Assembly (NCBI GenBank): GCA_012965455.1
Contig: DTSG01000461.1
Span: 1-8,212 of the forward strand
Direction: 5' to 3'
DNA: 8,212 nt
Source: Planctomycetaceae bacterium
GTDB lineage: Bacteria > Planctomycetota > Planctomycetia > Pirellulales > Pirellulaceae
Shown: piece after piece, positions 1 through 6,768 of the stretch
How the letters are laid out: every line of letters starts with the position of its first letter
How positions within the stretch are numbered: position 1 is the first letter of the stretch
Notes under the pieces: generated by a model
Database searches by the model: none
What the model was told of the DNA's origin: nothing
What the model saw: the letters and a program-made list of their open reading frames with translations, nothing else
Made by a program: the position numbers and the translations under genes

Positions 1-422
1 CTCGTACCGATGATTTTGACAGGAGCAAATGTAAGGCCCATGCCGAAGACAGTATCACCGCCTACCCAGAACTAAAATGCATGGTCGGTCTTTTTGCTTA
101 CAATCCTCCGCAAATGCTAGAAGCAACCAAGAACGCTGATAAACTGGGCGAAATCCGCATTGTCGGTTTTGATGAGGACTCCACAACATTACGGGCAATT
201 GCAGACGGCACCTGTTATGGAACCGTTGTGCAAAATCCCTTCGAATATGGTTATCAAAGCGTCAAGATTCTGACACAAGTCGCTCGGGGAGAAATCGATC
301 TCGCCGACATGGACGATTTCATCGATATTCCAGCTCGTAAAATTGTAAAAGGCAATGTCATGGAATTCTGGACCGAACTTAACCAACTGACCGGCGAAGA
401 ACCTCCCACAGCTTCTAAATAG
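1..422 (+). CDS. Sugar ABC transporter substrate-binding protein, C-terminal part (5' end outside window)
   Basis: This is the last 139 residues of a periplasmic sugar-binding protein of the RbsB / Peripla_BP_4 type, which captures a monosaccharide outside the inner membrane and delivers it to the permease. The frame is open from base 3 with no stop, so the ATG at 81 is internal and not the start. Residues before it (RTDDFDRSKCKAHAEDS) are typical of the family: the RTDD.D..KA..NAED pattern precedes the second lobe. The following 'MVGLFAYNPPQ', 'IVGFDEDSTTL', 'ADGTCYGTVVQNPFEYGY' segments are the classic C-terminal lobe: the FDED strand, then the G-x-x-x-GTVVQNP ligand/hinge region. The signal peptide lies outside the window. 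It ends at TAG, 58 bases before the ATPase, in the usual binding protein-ATPase-permease order. Family assignment is firm; the sugar is unknown. Confidence 0.9.
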   Translation, partial: RTDDFDRSKCKAHAEDSITAYPELKCMVGLFAYNPPQMLEATKNADKLGEIRIVGFDEDSTTLRAIADGTCYGTVVQNPFEYGYQSVKILTQVARGEIDLADMDDFIDIPARKIVKGNVMEFWTELNQLTGEEPPTASK

Positions 423-480
423 TCCCTCGTTTATCTATATTTCGCACAGCCACTCGCTCATCTAATGTGCTCTAAATTTA

Positions 481-2019
481 ATGACTCCTTCCACTTCACC
501 CCTGTTGCGCGTTCGGAACCTGACCAAGCGATTCCCGGGTGTATTGGCACTGAATAGTGTTGAGTTGGAATTATACGAGGGAGAACTTTTGTCGCTGATC
601 GGCGAAAATGGAGCCGGGAAAAGCACGTTGATGAAAATACTCGCAGGTGTGCAATTACCTGACGAAGGTGAGGTCAGCGTTGCCGGAAACACGGTGGTGC
701 TTGATAGCGTAAAAATCGCACAATCTCAGGGCATCGCCTTAATTCACCAAGAGCTGAATCTAAGCGAAAACCTTACAATCGGTGCCAATATTTTCTTGGG
801 CCGAGAGCCACAGCGATTTGGCTTCATCAACAAACGAACCATCGCAAAAGAATCTAAACGGTTTTTGGCAATGGTCGGCTTGTCACTAGACCCGGATACA
901 ATGACAGCAGATCTTTCCATCGGCCAACAGCAACTTGTGGAAATCGCCCGAGCGCTCAGCATCAACGCGAGAATCCTCATTATGGATGAACCGACTTCAA
1001 GTTTAAGTGCCGGTGAAACTGAAAAACTATTTGACGTTATTCGCGAATTGCGCGCACACGGCGTAAGTATCATTTATATTTCACATCGACTCGGAGAAGT
1101 CAAATTGCTGTCGGATCGAGTGACTGTTTTTCGTGACGGCGAAAATGCCGGCGAGCTCGCAGGAACCGATATCACACACGATGCGATGGTCAAACTTATG
1201 GTAGGTCGCGAGATTTCTCAGTATTATCCCCATACATCTCGACCGCTCGGGGATGTCATGCTCCAAGTCTCTGGACTTGTGACGCAGGCCAATCCCGACC
1301 ATCCGCTCGATTTCCAAGTCCGCCAAGGGGAAATCGTGGGCATCGCAGGTTTAGTCGGCGCTGGCAGAACAGAAATGCTCGATGCTCTGTTTGGTGTCGT
1401 ACCATGTCTGGCTGGTGAGATTTATGTTCAAGACCAACAGGTTTCTATCAACACTCCAAAACAAGCTATTCAACTCGGAATCGCGCTCGTTCCCGAAGAC
1501 CGCAAAAATCGAGGACTGATTCTTGAGATGGATATCCAAGCCAATTCCAGCCTCGCTTCTTTAGCAAAACATGCACATATGACATGCTTTCGCAATGTTC
1601 CCAAAGAACGCGCGGATGCCGAAGAAATGATCGAAAAACTTGGTACGCGGACACCATCCGTGCTACAAACCGTCGGCTTCTTATCCGGTGGAAATCAACA
1701 AAAAGTCGTGCTCGGAAAATGGTTGCTGACCCAACCTAGGATTTTATTGCTCGATGAACCGACCCGTGGTATCGATGTCGGCGCAAAACAGGAAATCTAT
1801 CAACTGATTGAGTCTTTAGCTGCGACAGGGCTTTCAATCTTGTTCGTCTCAAGTGAGCTTGAAGAAATTATCGGTATGTCTGATCGAGTGCTCGTGATGC
1901 ACGAAGGGCGGATTACCGGCGAACTAAATCGCGCTGAACTCTCTGAAGAAGCTATCATGCAACTAGCAACCAATGCCGATACAACTCGAGCCCAAAAAGA
2001 AGAAATGCACGTTCTATGA
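481..2019 (+). CDS. CUT2-family sugar ABC transporter ATP-binding protein (RbsA/XylG/MglA-like)
   Basis: A 512-residue ATPase with two fused nucleotide-binding domains that powers monosaccharide import from the cytoplasmic side. The length is normal for RbsA/MglA/XylG proteins. First domain: Walker A GENGAGKST (residues 41-49), Q-loop Q90, signature LSIGQQQ (145-151), Walker B ILIMDEPT (165-172), switch histidine H202. Second domain: Walker A is replaced by GLVGAGRTE (290-298) with no lysine, signature LSGGNQQK (401-408), Walker B ILLLDEPT (421-428), and serine (FVSSELEE) where the switch histidine would be. This one-good-one-degenerate arrangement is normal for the family, so it is not a defect. 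The ATG at 481 is chosen because an in-frame TAA lies at 463-465 and the N-terminus fits the family; no Shine-Dalgarno is seen before it. The gene overlaps the permease by ATGA, implying translational coupling. Sugar specificity cannot be read from this subunit. Confidence 0.96.
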   Translation: MTPSTSPLLRVRNLTKRFPGVLALNSVELELYEGELLSLIGENGAGKSTLMKILAGVQLPDEGEVSVAGNTVVLDSVKIAQSQGIALIHQELNLSENLTIGANIFLGREPQRFGFINKRTIAKESKRFLAMVGLSLDPDTMTADLSIGQQQLVEIARALSINARILIMDEPTSSLSAGETEKLFDVIRELRAHGVSIIYISHRLGEVKLLSDRVTVFRDGENAGELAGTDITHDAMVKLMVGREISQYYPHTSRPLGDVMLQVSGLVTQANPDHPLDFQVRQGEIVGIAGLVGAGRTEMLDALFGVVPCLAGEIYVQDQQVSINTPKQAIQLGIALVPEDRKNRGLILEMDIQANSSLASLAKHAHMTCFRNVPKERADAEEMIEKLGTRTPSVLQTVGFLSGGNQQKVVLGKWLLTQPRILLLDEPTRGIDVGAKQEIYQLIESLAATGLSILFVSSELEEIIGMSDRVLVMHEGRITGELNRAELSEEAIMQLATNADTTRAQKEEMHVL

Positions 2020-3659
2020 ATAAAATATTGGGTATCTTGATGTTACTCGTGTTTGCCTGCGTCGCCACCACGATGCTGAGTGAAGGGACTTTTGTCAGCC
2101 CACGTAATATCCAGAACATTATGCGCTGGAGTGGTCTGTTCGGAATCATCGGTATTGGCGTCGCATTTGTGATCATCACCGGGGGCATCGACCTTTCCAT
2201 CGGATCAATGATCGGACTCATTGGCTGCTTGATGTCGATGGCACTAATGGACTGGGGATTCGGAATCACTGGGACACTCGTCTTCATTATGATCATTTCC
2301 GTCTTGTTGGGACTTTCACACGGTCTGTTGGTCACCAAAGCGGGACTACAACCCTTTGTCGTTACGCTCTGTGGATTGCTCATTTACCGCGGAGTTGCCC
2401 GTTGGATCACGGGGGATCAAACAGGCGGTTTTGGCAGTGAATACAATGATTCGTTACGACTACTTGCGACAGGAAAACCTTTCTCCGTCGCTACCGTTTT
2501 GGCAATTTCAGGATTGGGTGGAGCGTGCTGGTTTGTCTGGAACTTTTGGCAGCAAAAACAGCAGCGGCGCGACAGCATAATAGGCCTCGTGGTCTGTGTC
2601 GTGATTGCTGTGATCGGTGCCAGTCGGTTTACAAACCTATCAACCACTACAATTATTAAATTGAGTCGCGGTACTACGGTTGATATCATTACGATGCCCA
2701 ACGACACGCAAACGATTAATTATCGAAAAATGCAGTTGGGCAAAGCATTAGACGAGCAAGATGCGGGTAAACGGCCGAGCGCTCTGCTACCAGAAATTTT
2801 GCTGAACTATCTTGGCTATCTTACGATCGCCGCATTTACTTGGGTTCTCTTTTTGGCAGTAAAGAGTAATGGCCGGGAAGCCAGAAAATCGCTGTTGATC
2901 CTAGGGTGTGCATTTTTCGGCGTACTGCTGTCACAATCTGTAATCGGCGGTAAAGGCCCGAATTGGTTTGGACAATCGACTGGCGGACAATTATGGAACA
3001 GCCGACTTGATATGCTCATCGTTTTTGTAGCACTGGCAGCTCTCATATTCGGTATCAATCAGTTCATCAAATCCACTCTTAAACACAACCCATCAGCAAA
3101 ACTGGCTCTATTAATAACGGGAGGACTCGCTGGCTGCTGGTTGATGAGCCAAACTCCAATTTGCCGCACGCTGGTGCCCGCTCCGATGATTTTCCTGATC
3201 GTGATTGCTGTGATTGCAACGGTTTTTCTCAACCACACAATCTACGGTCGGTATCTCCTGGCACTAGGTAACAATGAAACCGCGACTAAACTTAGCGGTA
3301 TCAACACCGACCGCATGGTGATTTTGGCATACGTAATTTGTGGAGCATGTACTGGCATAGGCGCCTTGCTGTTTGCTCTCGACCTAAATTCTATTCAGCC
3401 AGCGGGGCACGGTAACTTCTACGAACTCTATGCTATTGCCGCGGCCGTTTTGGGAGGTTGTAGTCTCCGTGGGGGTGAAGGCAGCATTATCGGAGTAGTC
3501 ATTGGTGCAGCGGTCATGCGGGTACTCTATAATTCCATTAACATCCTTAAAATTCCTAATCAACTTGAATTCGCGATAATCGGTACAGTTATTTTGGTAG
3601 GAGTGCTAGCTGACGAAACGTTAAAACGCATAAATACTCGCAAAAAACAACTTGGCTGA
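2016..3659 (+). CDS. CUT2-family sugar ABC transporter permease with large internal membrane insertion
   Basis: Inner-membrane permease of the BPD_transp_2 / RbsC-XylH family, the channel partner of the upstream ATPase and binding protein. Family hallmarks are ITGGIDLSIGS (residues 54-64), QPFVVTLCGLLIYRG (112-126), the cytoplasmic loop YGRYLLALGNNETATKLSGI (410-429), and YAIAAAVLGGCSLRGGEGS (472-490) followed by GVVIGAAV. At 547 residues it is about 200 longer than ordinary RbsC-like permeases (about 320-350, from memory). The excess is one block, about residues 157-386, described in its own entry. The conserved halves on both sides are complete and in one frame, so this is not a frameshift or a fusion of two broken genes. 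The start ATG overlaps the ATPase stop as ATGA. The C-terminus is basic (KRINTRKKQLG), which suits a cytoplasmic tail. No clear terminator follows. Substrate unknown; a xylose-like or other monosaccharide is only a guess. Confidence 0.93.
   Translation: MNKILGILMLLVFACVATTMLSEGTFVSPRNIQNIMRWSGLFGIIGIGVAFVIITGGIDLSIGSMIGLIGCLMSMALMDWGFGITGTLVFIMIISVLLGLSHGLLVTKAGLQPFVVTLCGLLIYRGVARWITGDQTGGFGSEYNDSLRLLATGKPFSVATVLAISGLGGACWFVWNFWQQKQQRRDSIIGLVVCVVIAVIGASRFTNLSTTTIIKLSRGTTVDIITMPNDTQTINYRKMQLGKALDEQDAGKRPSALLPEILLNYLGYLTIAAFTWVLFLAVKSNGREARKSLLILGCAFFGVLLSQSVIGGKGPNWFGQSTGGQLWNSRLDMLIVFVALAALIFGINQFIKSTLKHNPSAKLALLITGGLAGCWLMSQTPICRTLVPAPMIFLIVIAVIATVFLNHTIYGRYLLALGNNETATKLSGINTDRMVILAYVICGACTGIGALLFALDLNSIQPAGHGNFYELYAIAAAVLGGCSLRGGEGSIIGVVIGAAVMRVLYNSINILKIPNQLEFAIIGTVILVGVLADETLKRINTRKKQLG
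2484..3173 (+). other. Insertion of about 230 residues inside the permease: six extra membrane helices and a soluble segment
   Basis: Permease residues ~157-386 lie between two stretches that are nearly adjacent in RbsC-type relatives (the periplasmic 'SLRLLATGKPFS' and the helix leading into 'YGRYLLALGNN'). By eye, hydrophobic helices run at about 157-178, 188-204, 261-283, 292-310, 331-352 and 362-380. Loops alternate: basic QQKQQRRD (179-186), KSNGREARK (283-291) and KSTLKHNPSAK (352-362) would be cytoplasmic. The polar stretch ~205-260 and the Gly/Trp-rich loop 311-330 would be outside. Six helices is an even number, so the downstream half keeps its normal orientation, consistent with the positive-inside rule. 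XylH-type permeases, as I recall them, have two extra helices at this same site; helices 1-2 here could match them, leaving four helices plus the soluble segment unexplained. Function unknown. Boundaries are approximate to 5-10 residues. Confidence 0.7.
2599..2614 (+). repeat. Left copy of a 16-bp direct repeat in the permease gene
   Basis: The sequence tcgtgattgctgtgat occurs here and again exactly 600 bases downstream at 3199-3214, both in the same reading frame. It encodes the core of VVIAVI (residues 195-200) in the second helix of the insertion. The match is direct and exact; its significance is uncertain because hydrophobic helices favour such codons. Confidence 0.8.
3199..3214 (+). repeat. 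Right copy of the 16-bp direct repeat in the permease gene
   Basis: Exact second copy of tcgtgattgctgtgat, encoding the core of IVIAVI (residues 395-400) in the conserved helix just after the insertion. Removing the 600 bases between equivalent points of the two copies would leave an in-frame protein of 347 residues, close to an ordinary permease, although one extra helix would remain. Confidence 0.8.
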
Positions 3660-3716
3660 TCAAGGAATTATCCTAGCCTGTGAATAGTTATACGCTCAAG
3701 ACCGCCAAGAATTATA

Positions 3717-3746
3717 TTGTCTCGCGCCCCATCTATAGTCTAGAAT
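3717..3746 (+). promoter_or_regulatory. Candidate sigma-70-like promoter for the small lipoprotein gene
   Basis: TTGTCT at 3717-3722 (4 of 6 matches to TTGACA) and TAGAAT at 3741-3746 (5 of 6 to TATAAT) are separated by 18 bases. The -10 box lies 53 bases before the lipoprotein ATG. It sits in the 140-base gap after the permease and would allow separate expression of the lipoprotein. It is a consensus match only. Confidence 0.4.
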
Positions 3747-3787
3747 GACAAGTCGTTGTTATATTTACTAATTTCCATTTATTCCGT

Positions 3788-3795
3788 AAGGGAAG
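3788..3795 (+). promoter_or_regulatory. Ribosome binding site of the small lipoprotein
   Basis: The purine-rich aagggaag ends four bases before the ATG at 3800. It is the clearest Shine-Dalgarno-like site in the window and supports this start; the neighbouring transporter genes lack one. Confidence 0.6.
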
Positions 3796-3799
3796 AATC

Positions 3800-3991
3800 A
3801 TGAAAAAAACTATTATCGCTTTGCTGTTCATGTTCAGCATCGTTCTCGTCGGTTGTGACGAGGCTGCAACTACAGACGTTGGCCCAGATCCAGCAGGTGA
3901 AAATCTACCAGGTGCCGAATATGAAGCCGAGGATATTGGGGAAGATCCCGGTCCTGAAACAGAAGAAAACTCAACCGATGGCGATAGCTAA
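3800..3991 (+). CDS. Small acidic lipoprotein of unknown function
   Basis: A 63-residue protein I cannot assign to a named family. It begins with a lipoprotein signal: MKK basic start, a hydrophobic core (residues 5-17) and lipobox LVGC, with C19 as the expected lipidation site. The predicted mature part is only about 45 residues, with 16 Asp/Glu, no Lys, Arg or His, and many Pro, Gly, Ser and Thr, so it is probably disordered and strongly negative. Aspartate directly after the cysteine (C-D) is the inner-membrane retention signal in E. coli; whether that rule holds here is unknown. It has its own plausible promoter, a good ribosome binding site and a strong terminator 57 bases after the stop, so it looks like an independent single-gene unit. 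Being real is well supported by signal, ribosome site and terminator; its role is open, for example envelope spacing, cation binding or a small partner of another protein. Confidence 0.75.
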   Translation: MKKTIIALLFMFSIVLVGCDEAATTDVGPDPAGENLPGAEYEAEDIGEDPGPETEENSTDGDS

Positions 3992-4008
3992 TTTGGCGAG
4001 TTAGACTT

Positions 4009-4039
4009 CTTAGTAGTTTTCCTAGTGACAACTACCAAG
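4009..4039 (+). other. Hairpin in the 3' untranslated region of the lipoprotein gene
   Basis: cttagtagtt (4009-4018) pairs with aactaccaag (4030-4039) with one A-C mismatch, around an 11-base loop. No T-run follows, so it is not a typical terminator by itself. It stands directly before the strong terminator and might protect the short mRNA. Confidence 0.4.
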
Positions 4040-4047
4040 ATTCCACT

Positions 4048-4086
4048 AAGACGTGTTCCGCTTTGCATAGCGAGCACGTCTTTTTT
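4048..4086 (+). terminator. Rho-independent terminator after the lipoprotein gene
   Basis: aagacgtg (4048-4055) pairs with cacgtctt (4075-4082). The stem continues inward through T-G and T-A pairs and cgct/agcg (4059-4062 with 4069-4072), with one bulged C and a six-base loop ttgcat. A run of six T (4081-4086) ends the structure. This is a textbook intrinsic terminator for plus-strand transcription. Confidence 0.9.
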
Positions 4087-4120
4087 ATTGGTACCGGTAC
4101 AAGCGGCGCTACACGATTAT

Positions 4121-4150
4121 CGCTGATGGAAGGCCAGCCTTCCATCAGCG
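4121..4150. repeat. Perfect 14-bp inverted repeat at the end of the glc operon
   Basis: cgctgatggaaggc (4121-4134) and gccttccatcagcg (4137-4150) are exact reverse complements around two bases, giving a very stable hairpin with a four-base loop on either strand. It starts three bases past the glcF stop codon on the minus strand. Neither side has a T-run, so it would be an imperfect intrinsic terminator; it may instead stabilise the 3' end of the glcDEF mRNA or stop transcription with another factor. The spot fits a transcript end. Confidence 0.6.
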
Positions 4151-4153
4151 GCA

Positions 4154-5500
4154 TTAATAGTCATACGGTGATTTATGCATGTATGCACAATAAAGCAAGT
4201 CCATGGGGTGCATGACAATCACGCTTTCTTGTTCCAACCGCCGCTGTCGATCGATTTGCATCAGACAGCCTGAATTACCGGTCAACACAATGCTTGCGCC
4301 CGTTTTGCGAATGCAATCCAACTTTCGCTCACCGAGGCGATCGGCCATTTCAAGCTCGACGAGGTTATAGGTTCCGGCCGCCCCACAACAGACTTCCGAT
4401 TCAGGTAATTCCAATAGCTCCACTCCGGGGATTTGCCGAATCAGATTGCGGGGCGGGTCAGATATTTTTTGGGCGTGCACCAGATGACAAGCATCATGAT
4501 AGGTCACTTTCACCGGAATATTCCATTTCGGCGGAATGAACCCTAGTTCGTCCAAAAACTCATGGACGTCTTTTACTTTACTAGAAAACTGCTGCCTATC
4601 AGCTGTCTGTCCGTCACGCGCATCGTCCCAGAGGTGCCCATACTCCTTGAGCATCGAACCACACCCCGCAACATTCACGATGATTGCATCAATATCGTCT
4701 CGATCAAACGCTTTCAAATTGTCTGCCGCAAACTCGATTGCCCCTTGTTCGTGTCCGGTGTGATAATGAATTGCACCACAGCATCCCTGTTCGTCGGGAA
4801 TCACAACGTCGCAACCATTCTCCTGCAACACTCGAACCGTTGCATAATTGGTCTGCTGAAACACTTCGCTTTGCACGCATCCGCTAAACAAAGCAACCCT
4901 CGCCCGCCGCTTTCCAATGGCCGGCATGACTTTTTCCAAGGGGGCATCTGGGGTCTTAATATGCGGCAGTAAAGTTGCGAGCCGTCCTAAACGCGCCGGC
5001 AGCAACTTCCACATACCCGTTAGCAACAGCAACTGGTCTAACTTCAACCGCTGGGCTATTTTAGCGAACACCAGTGCTTTGTGAAGTCTCTGTGGATAAG
5101 GGAAGAGACCAAACAAAATGTATTTGAAAAACCAATCAAATTGCTTGGGCTCTCCCTTTTCGGGAACGTCCATGGCTAATCGGAACGGCTCAATCAAGCG
5201 GCCATACTGTACCCCAGATGGACAGGCCGTTTCACAGGCTCGACAATCTAAACACAACTCGAGATGCCGCTGGATTGTTTGAGTCATGTCCAACCGTCGA
5301 TCGGTAACAGCTCGCATCAGATAAATGCGACCGCGGGGACTGTCATTTTCATTTCCTGTCTCAATATAAGTTGGACAAGCCGACGTACAGAGGCCGCAAT
5401 GGACACAGTCTAAAAACAAATCGTAGTTGATTCCATCGCCAGGCGTTGCCGGCAATGCAATTGGTAACGGGTCAGCGGTAGTGGAAGGTGATTCTGGCAT
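4154..5500 (-). CDS. glcF: Glycolate oxidase iron-sulfur subunit GlcF
   Basis: A 448-residue Fe-S subunit of glycolate oxidase, which takes electrons from the flavin subunits and passes them towards the membrane quinone pool. Two ferredoxin-type 4Fe-4S motifs are near the N-terminus: C32-x2-C35-x2-C38-x3-C42-P and C83-x2-C86-x2-C89-x3-C93-P. Two CCG domains follow: the first with C208, C240-C241-G and C280 (VAGCGS), the second with C338 (HDACH), C371-C372-G and C412 (NSGC). All are complete, and the length is close to E. coli GlcF (about 407 residues), with a somewhat longer N-terminus and middle. Its ATG overlaps the glcE stop as TAATG, so translation is probably coupled; no strong ribosome site is needed or seen. 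LutA/GlpC proteins share the CCG domains, but the gene order D-E-F and domain content favour glycolate oxidase. Confidence 0.94.
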   Translation of the reverse strand: MPESPSTTADPLPIALPATPGDGINYDLFLDCVHCGLCTSACPTYIETGNENDSPRGRIYLMRAVTDRRLDMTQTIQRHLELCLDCRACETACPSGVQYGRLIEPFRLAMDVPEKGEPKQFDWFFKYILFGLFPYPQRLHKALVFAKIAQRLKLDQLLLLTGMWKLLPARLGRLATLLPHIKTPDAPLEKVMPAIGKRRARVALFSGCVQSEVFQQTNYATVRVLQENGCDVVIPDEQGCCGAIHYHTGHEQGAIEFAADNLKAFDRDDIDAIIVNVAGCGSMLKEYGHLWDDARDGQTADRQQFSSKVKDVHEFLDELGFIPPKWNIPVKVTYHDACHLVHAQKISDPPRNLIRQIPGVELLELPESEVCCGAAGTYNLVELEMADRLGERKLDCIRKTGASIVLTGNSGCLMQIDRQRRLEQESVIVMHPMDLLYCAYMHKSPYDY

Positions 5501-6741
5501 TACTTAAAAATAAACCTGCCGGGATTCAAAATCCCACGTGGATCAAATTGTTCTTTGACCGACTGCATAATTGACAAGGGAGCCGATAAACGTCCCCACA
5601 TGCTGCCAGCTGTCACCTCAACTGCTTGCGGGTTTTTCAAGGTCACCACGTTTCCGTGAAACCGCGCAGCTAGCGGTGCCAGTTCGGCAATCAAGGCAGA
5701 CGAAATACCCCCAGTCGGTAGTTGTTCAAACGCCACGGTGACGACACCGTCGCCCGCAGCCGCTTGGATCACACAATCTGCGTTTAACTCACAACATTTA
5801 GCAATAATCTCGACAACACCACTGGAAACTGTCTGAACCTGTATCACCAACTCCGCCTCGTTCGCCGGAAATTCGCAGACAGCCGACCACAAAGCCTGCT
5901 GCTGTGAGGGATCAAGAATCGAACCATCCGTTAATCCAGCTGCTTTTAGCTCTCGCAATACAGTCGCCTGTGACCAATCCACGTCCACCGTCGTTCCGGC
6001 CAGTTGAATTGCCATGATGCTCTGCCCCGCTGCCTTGCTACCACCGCCGCACAGTTGCTGCCAGCACTCGCCCTGAAGCCACTGCACGGCCACTGGCGTT
6101 GCCTCTGAAACTAGCATGCTAGCAATCGCCGTTTCACCACTGTGACCGTTAGGCACGACGGCGACGACCGTTGTTGTCTGTTCGCTGATCGGCTTTACTT
6201 TTACCGTGACGGCAGTAATAACTCCTAACGTACCCAACGATCCAGTCAATAATTTGCAAAAATCATAACCAGCTACATTTTTAACGACTCGCCCACCACC
6301 ATGAAACAGCTGTCCTTTACCATTAACTGCCTCAATGCCAATGACATAATCGCGTACCGTCCCCAAGCCAAAACGACGAGGACCGTTTGTGTTCGTTGCA
6401 ATGACGCCTCCCAACGTGGCTTGCACGGCCTGGGGAACGTCCAGCGGTAACATCAGTCCCTCAGCCTCAAGTAGCTTAGCTAGCCGTTGCATCGGTATCC
6501 CAGCTTCTACGGTAATTGTAAGATCTCGTACTGGAAAATCGATAACTTGATCAATGGCCTTGGTTGAAACCGCTATTCCAACAGTGGTTGCCGGCAAGCC
6601 ATAATCCAAAGCGGTTTGGCCACCGACAGGGTAAACAGCCATTGATTGTTCATAGCACTCAAGCAGCTGCGAAGCAATCTCTGTAGAACTCGCAGGTTCA
6701 ATCATTTCGGTCGATGGTAATAGGTTTATATTCTCTGGCAC
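5500..6741 (-). CDS. glcE: Glycolate oxidase FAD-binding subunit GlcE
   Basis: A 413-residue FAD-domain subunit that works with GlcD and GlcF in oxidising glycolate to glyoxylate. The FAD_binding_4 fold covers about residues 17-185: VYPVGGQTALDYG (37-48), LTITVEAGIPMQRLAKLL (74-91), ATLGGVIATNTNGPRRFG (108-125) and the very characteristic GGGRVVKNVAGYDFCKL (148-164), followed by LGTLGVITAVTVKV. The C-terminus FDPRGILNPGRF is the typical end of this flavoprotein group. The start is GTG at 6741: an in-frame TGA lies just upstream (6747-6745), so nothing longer is possible. ATG at codon 13 (6705) is an alternative that would still keep the whole domain. The gap to glcD is 27 bases, with no convincing ribosome binding site. 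E. coli GlcE is shorter (about 350); the excess is mostly in the middle-to-C-terminal part. Confidence 0.92.
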   Translation of the reverse strand: MPENINLLPSTEMIEPASSTEIASQLLECYEQSMAVYPVGGQTALDYGLPATTVGIAVSTKAIDQVIDFPVRDLTITVEAGIPMQRLAKLLEAEGLMLPLDVPQAVQATLGGVIATNTNGPRRFGLGTVRDYVIGIEAVNGKGQLFHGGGRVVKNVAGYDFCKLLTGSLGTLGVITAVTVKVKPISEQTTTVVAVVPNGHSGETAIASMLVSEATPVAVQWLQGECWQQLCGGGSKAAGQSIMAIQLAGTTVDVDWSQATVLRELKAAGLTDGSILDPSQQQALWSAVCEFPANEAELVIQVQTVSSGVVEIIAKCCELNADCVIQAAAGDGVVTVAFEQLPTGGISSALIAELAPLAARFHGNVVTLKNPQAVEVTAGSMWGRLSAPLSIMQSVKEQFDPRGILNPGRFIFK

Positions 6742-6768
6742 GTTTCAATACTCAAGATTGTTTCGTAA

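Noticed and set aside
81..83. ATG at 81 as the start of a short gene
   Set aside because: The same frame is open from base 3 and encodes conserved binding-protein sequence before the ATG, so it is an internal methionine.
1351..1380. Missing Walker A lysine in the second half of the ATPase, as a possible inactivating change
   Set aside because: A degenerate second Walker A (GLVGAGRTE) is normal in RbsA/MglA/XylG proteins.
1955..2383. 142-residue open frame on the minus strand across the ATPase-permease junction
   Set aside because: It lies opposite two clearly conserved genes, and its Pro/Ile/Met-rich product resembles no protein; it is a shadow frame.
3660..3690. Short hairpin (ggct...agcc with inner agga/tcct) after the permease as a terminator
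   Set aside because: Arms are only four base pairs each, with an internal bulge and no T-run.
4091..4100. Palindrome gtaccggtac as an operator or recombination site
   Set aside because: It is only 10 bases, single in the window, and lies just after the terminator; nothing else supports a function.
4562..4972. 136-residue open frame on the plus strand inside glcF
   Set aside because: It is antisense to the GlcF CCG domain, with no ribosome site or motif seen; a shadow frame.
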